A DNA stretch of 64,000 nt from Gnetum montanum (lineage: Eukaryota > Streptophyta > Gnetopsida > Gnetales > Gnetaceae). The notes under the pieces were generated by a model. The model saw only the letters and a list, made by a program, of their open reading frames with translations. It had not been told where the DNA came from and ran no database searches. A program made the position numbers and the translations under genes. Shown piece after piece: positions 61,538-64,000 of the stretch (the first letter of the stretch is position 1; each line of letters starts with the position of its first letter). The DNA is taken from the NCBI GenBank assembly GCA_015680685.1, contig MNCI01024006.1:12324-76323 (forward strand), in the 5' to 3' direction.

Positions 61538-62545
61538 ATGGAGGACTTTGTTGAGCGCATCACTGTCTTGGAAGCATTTATTGGAGCACCTACTCCTAAT
61601 GCTCAATCCCTTACAGACCAGGCGGTGCTGCATCATAGGGATATCAATGATCTGCAGTAGAGCAATGATGTGGTGCAAAGAGAACTCGAATCTCATATGG
61701 GCGAGATCGAGGCTCTAAAGGTACATTTATTATCTCTTGAAGATGATATCGCATTGCTAAAGAAGATTGTTGTAGGATCTTCACATGGGAGTTGGAACCC
61801 CAAAAACTTCAAACTAAAAGTGCTGGAGCCAAAACAGTTTGGAGGAAGTTGAAACGTGAAGGAGTTTGAAAACTTTCTATGGGACATGAAGCAATACTTT
61901 TGTGCTACTCATGTTCTTGAGGACTAGAGGGTCATGATAACGAGCATGTATCTTGTGAAAGATGCAAAGCTCTGGTGGAGGATGCAGCTAGAGAACGATG
62001 TGAGTGCTGGTCGCCCTTAAATCACAACATGGGAAGTGTTGAGACAGGAGTTGAAGGATCAGTTCCTTTCCCTAAATGCTGCATGGGTAGCACGGGAGTC
62101 TCTCAGAAATCTAAGACACACCACTACCTTGTGTGAATATGTCAAGGAATTCAGTTCTTTGATACTAGACATCAAGAATATGTCTAATGAGGATAAGTTG
62201 TTTAAATTCCTTTTAGGGTTGCAGCCATGGGCTCAGGCAAAGCTGAGAAGGCAGAATGTGAAAGATCTGTCAATGGCCATAGTCGCTATGGATGACTTGG
62301 TTGATTTCAAATGGGGTAATTTTGGATCCAATTTAGAGAAGAAGAAACCCCAGGAAGAGGGCAAGAATGGAGGAAAACAACATGGACGTCTGAAAGACAA
62401 GAATAAGGAGGGGATGTCCTCCAAACCTAAGGGAGATGGAGCCTCCCAAGGGAAGAAATTCTCATATGGGTGCTTCATTTGTGATGGACCACATCGGGCT
62501 TGCGATTGTACTTTGAGGGAGAAGCTCGCGACCCTTAGATTTTAG
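61538..62545 (+). pseudogene. Decayed gag of the right-end gypsy element
   Basis: Starts MEDFVERITVLEAFIG at 61538. The core has KLWWRMQLENDVS, then LRQELKDQFLSLNAAW and TTLCEYVKEFSSLIL (62036 on), a Lys-rich tail, and a zinc knuckle CFICDGPHRACDC (about 62470-62510) with CX2CX3HX4C intact. Early stops (for example within 61655-61660, 61850 and 61925) are mostly TGG or CAG changed to TAG or TGA. The architecture resembles chromovirus-type gypsy gag. Confidence 0.75.
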
Positions 62546-62593
62546 GAGGAGTTTGAGGGAGATTGTAGCAATGCGAGGTGTAATCTATTACAG

Positions 62594-63720
62594 TTGCTGA
62601 GTACCCTTTCTTGCCAAAAGTCTGCTACACCCAATGAGCTAATGTTTGTCGAGGTTGTTCTCAATGGACAGAAGGTAACTGCAATGTTGGATACGGGAGC
62701 GACGAATAACTTTGCATCCCAGCGGTTGGTGGAGAACCTTGGCCTAACCATCTCCAAGATCCAGAGTAAGGTTAAGGCTATGAAATCGAGGGCATAGCTA
62801 GTTCATGGTGTGATCTCTTTTGCTCTTAGAGTTGGTCTTTGGAAGGACGATTGTAATTTTTTTGTCATCTCTTTAGATGACTTTGAATTGATTCTAGGCA
62901 TCGAATTCTTTGTAAGGGCGAAAGCTCTAGTGGCATCACACTTGGGGGGAATGTTGATTGCCAATAAAAGGAAACCCAATTTTATTCCTATCAAATGTAA
63001 AGAGCCCAAATCGATGTTTCAATCGGTAGCACAAATGAATTTGGTGGTAAAACAGGGTGAAGTTACTGTGCTGGGTGCCTTGGTAGAGATTAAGGAGAAC
63101 CAGACAATGGATGTTCCCAATTGTGTGGGGGATCTGCTAACAGGATCTATAGATGTGATGCCATTAGAGTTGCCCAAGGTCTTACCTTTCAGGAGAAAGG
63201 TAGACCACAAAATCGAGCTAGAACTAGGGGCCAAGTCGCTTGTGAGTATTCCATATCTAGATAGAGGTGGAACCAACTGCGAGAGTGCCCGTGAGTGTTC
63301 CATATTGTACATTCCCCATGGAGTGGGATGAATTGCAAAGGTAGTTGTGGGTGCTATTGAAGGCTTGGTACCTTCAACTTTTGGAGGCCCCATATGGAGA
63401 ACTGATGCTCTCCAGAGAAGCAGGCAAGGTGCCGGAGTACCTTGCAGAGCTCAACGTCGATTGAGTTCATCAACCTAGTTAGGAGAACCAGGTAGTGAAT
63501 TTGCTAAGTCTAACGGAATTCCGAAGAATAGCTGAGAGGATTCTTAGCCATCGGACCGAGGGTGCGAGTTGAAGGAATCAACACACCAACTACTTGTTCC
63601 AGTTGAATGACAGTAGTAAAATGGAAGCCATATGGGAACATGACAAGGAGTAGATCCAACTCCTACTCAGAGGGACTTCTGACGAGGACATCAGACTACT
63701 CATTTGGTGGGTGTGGGTTT
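62594..63720 (+). pseudogene. Truncated pol of the right-end gypsy element
   Basis: An aspartic protease with TAMLDTGATNNF (intact DTG, near 62690-62715) and DDFELILGIEFF is followed by the linker to RT (62810-63331), and RT begins to fail near 63350-63420. From about 63420 the sequence instead reads VPEYLAEL and later NYLFQLND and AIWEHD (63590-63650), similar to the integrase C-terminus and chromodomain-like end of chromoviruses. Most of RT, all of RNase H and the integrase core are therefore missing. Confidence 0.7.
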
Positions 63721-63729
63721 GTCATGACC

Positions 63730-64000
63730 TCTTGAGTTGTCGCAGCCCTATGCTCACGTGTAGGCATACGTGAGCTACAATTGATCCACACTTAGTGTGT
63801 GAAAAGACATCTGGTACTGCCAGGTGTGATGCATGCGAGGGGGCTATAGCTGGATTCATTAAGATGTAGCGCATGCACACCTCTTGTCAATAGAGGAAGC
63901 CAGGTGCAATGCATGTGAGGGGACTACTGCTAGGTTCGCCCAAGTGTAGCACATGCACATATGCTATTGTCAGTTGGAGTGAAGCAGATGGAAGATCGAA
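63730..64000 (+). repeat. 3' LTR of the right-end gypsy element (truncated by window)
   Basis: Matches 60944-61230 closely but differs by a deletion in the first tandem unit region (near 63821). It runs off the window, so neither its end nor the target duplication can be seen. Confidence 0.7.

Larger units (their letters stand above)
60944..64000 (+). mobile_element. Internally deleted Ty3/gypsy element, cut by window end
   Basis: Direct repeats of LTR type at about 60944-61510 and from about 63730 to the window end (both with GTCGCAGCCCTATGCTCA-like starts). Next to the first LTR GTTAGTATTGGAGCAAGG resembles a decayed initiator-Met primer site (TGGTATCAGAGC). gag, protease and the very start of RT are followed abruptly by sequence resembling the end of a pol gene, so most of RT, RNase H and integrase are deleted. 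It is unrelated to elements 1-5. Confidence 0.78.

Noticed and set aside
1-64000. CRISPR arrays or prokaryotic operons
   Set aside because: No regularly spaced identical repeats with unique spacers were seen. The introns and retroelements show a plant nuclear genome. The 14-bp array at 25942 has no spacers.

Overview
The window is nuclear DNA from a land plant with a large, repeat-rich genome. Two intron-aware plant genes sit in roughly 60 kb of nested LTR retrotransposons, LINE remnants and tRNA-derived repeats. The age and heavy decay of the repeats would suit a gymnosperm, but that is inference; no sequence here fixes the species. There is no sign of prokaryotic, CRISPR or organellar content. 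One 608-base assembly gap lies at 34645-35252 and one single N at 15749.

Host genes. (1) 1500-1910 (+) is an intact single-exon DUF1764 protein of 136 aa. (2) 46650-50694 (+) is a seven-exon gene of about 734 codons whose GT-AG introns and phases all fit; I do not recognise its family.

Repeats. One LTR family dominates, with termini TGATGAG...CTCATCA. Copies are: element 1 (6407-11187, +), a deletion derivative that keeps only an extra ORF (called aORF here); element 2 (11296-25208, -), a 13.9 kb Ty3/gypsy Athila/Tat-like element with decayed gag, protease, RT, RNase H and integrase plus a downstream aORF; element 3 (28763-45329, +), with gag and aORF but no pol; element 4 (from 55966, -), with gag and an internally deleted aORF; and element 5 (3' LTR 59592-60412, -), inserted in element 4. 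Single LTRs of the family lie at 17913-18921 (inside the integrase of element 2) and 25885-26879. The aORF carries a region resembling the 'putative plant transposon protein' domain, a coiled-coil middle and a conserved C-terminal block.

Other repeats are a Ty1/copia element (39868-44963, -) inside the 3' LTR of element 3; an unrelated 2.8 kb solo LTR (32598-35396) inside the interior of element 3; a LINE reverse-transcriptase remnant (about 25240-27340, -); and an internally deleted gypsy element cut by the window end (60944-64000, +). Five insertions have recognisable 5-bp target duplications (GAAGT/AAAGT, CATAG, GTATA, ATAAT, CCATG), and the copia element has CAAGT/TAAGT, so the nesting order can be read directly.

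Most interesting signals. Elements 2 and 3 each have a promoter-like block (palindromic motif plus TATA box) 450-550 bp upstream of the aORF, and in each case the palindromic motif matches that element's own LTR U3 rather than the other element's. The aORF start codon is preceded by a conserved splice acceptor in the elements examined, and two elements have a matching splice donor upstream. One LTR U3 contains a 14-bp minisatellite array. Together these suggest that the aORF is expressed as a separate, probably spliced, transcript and is retained by pol-less elements.
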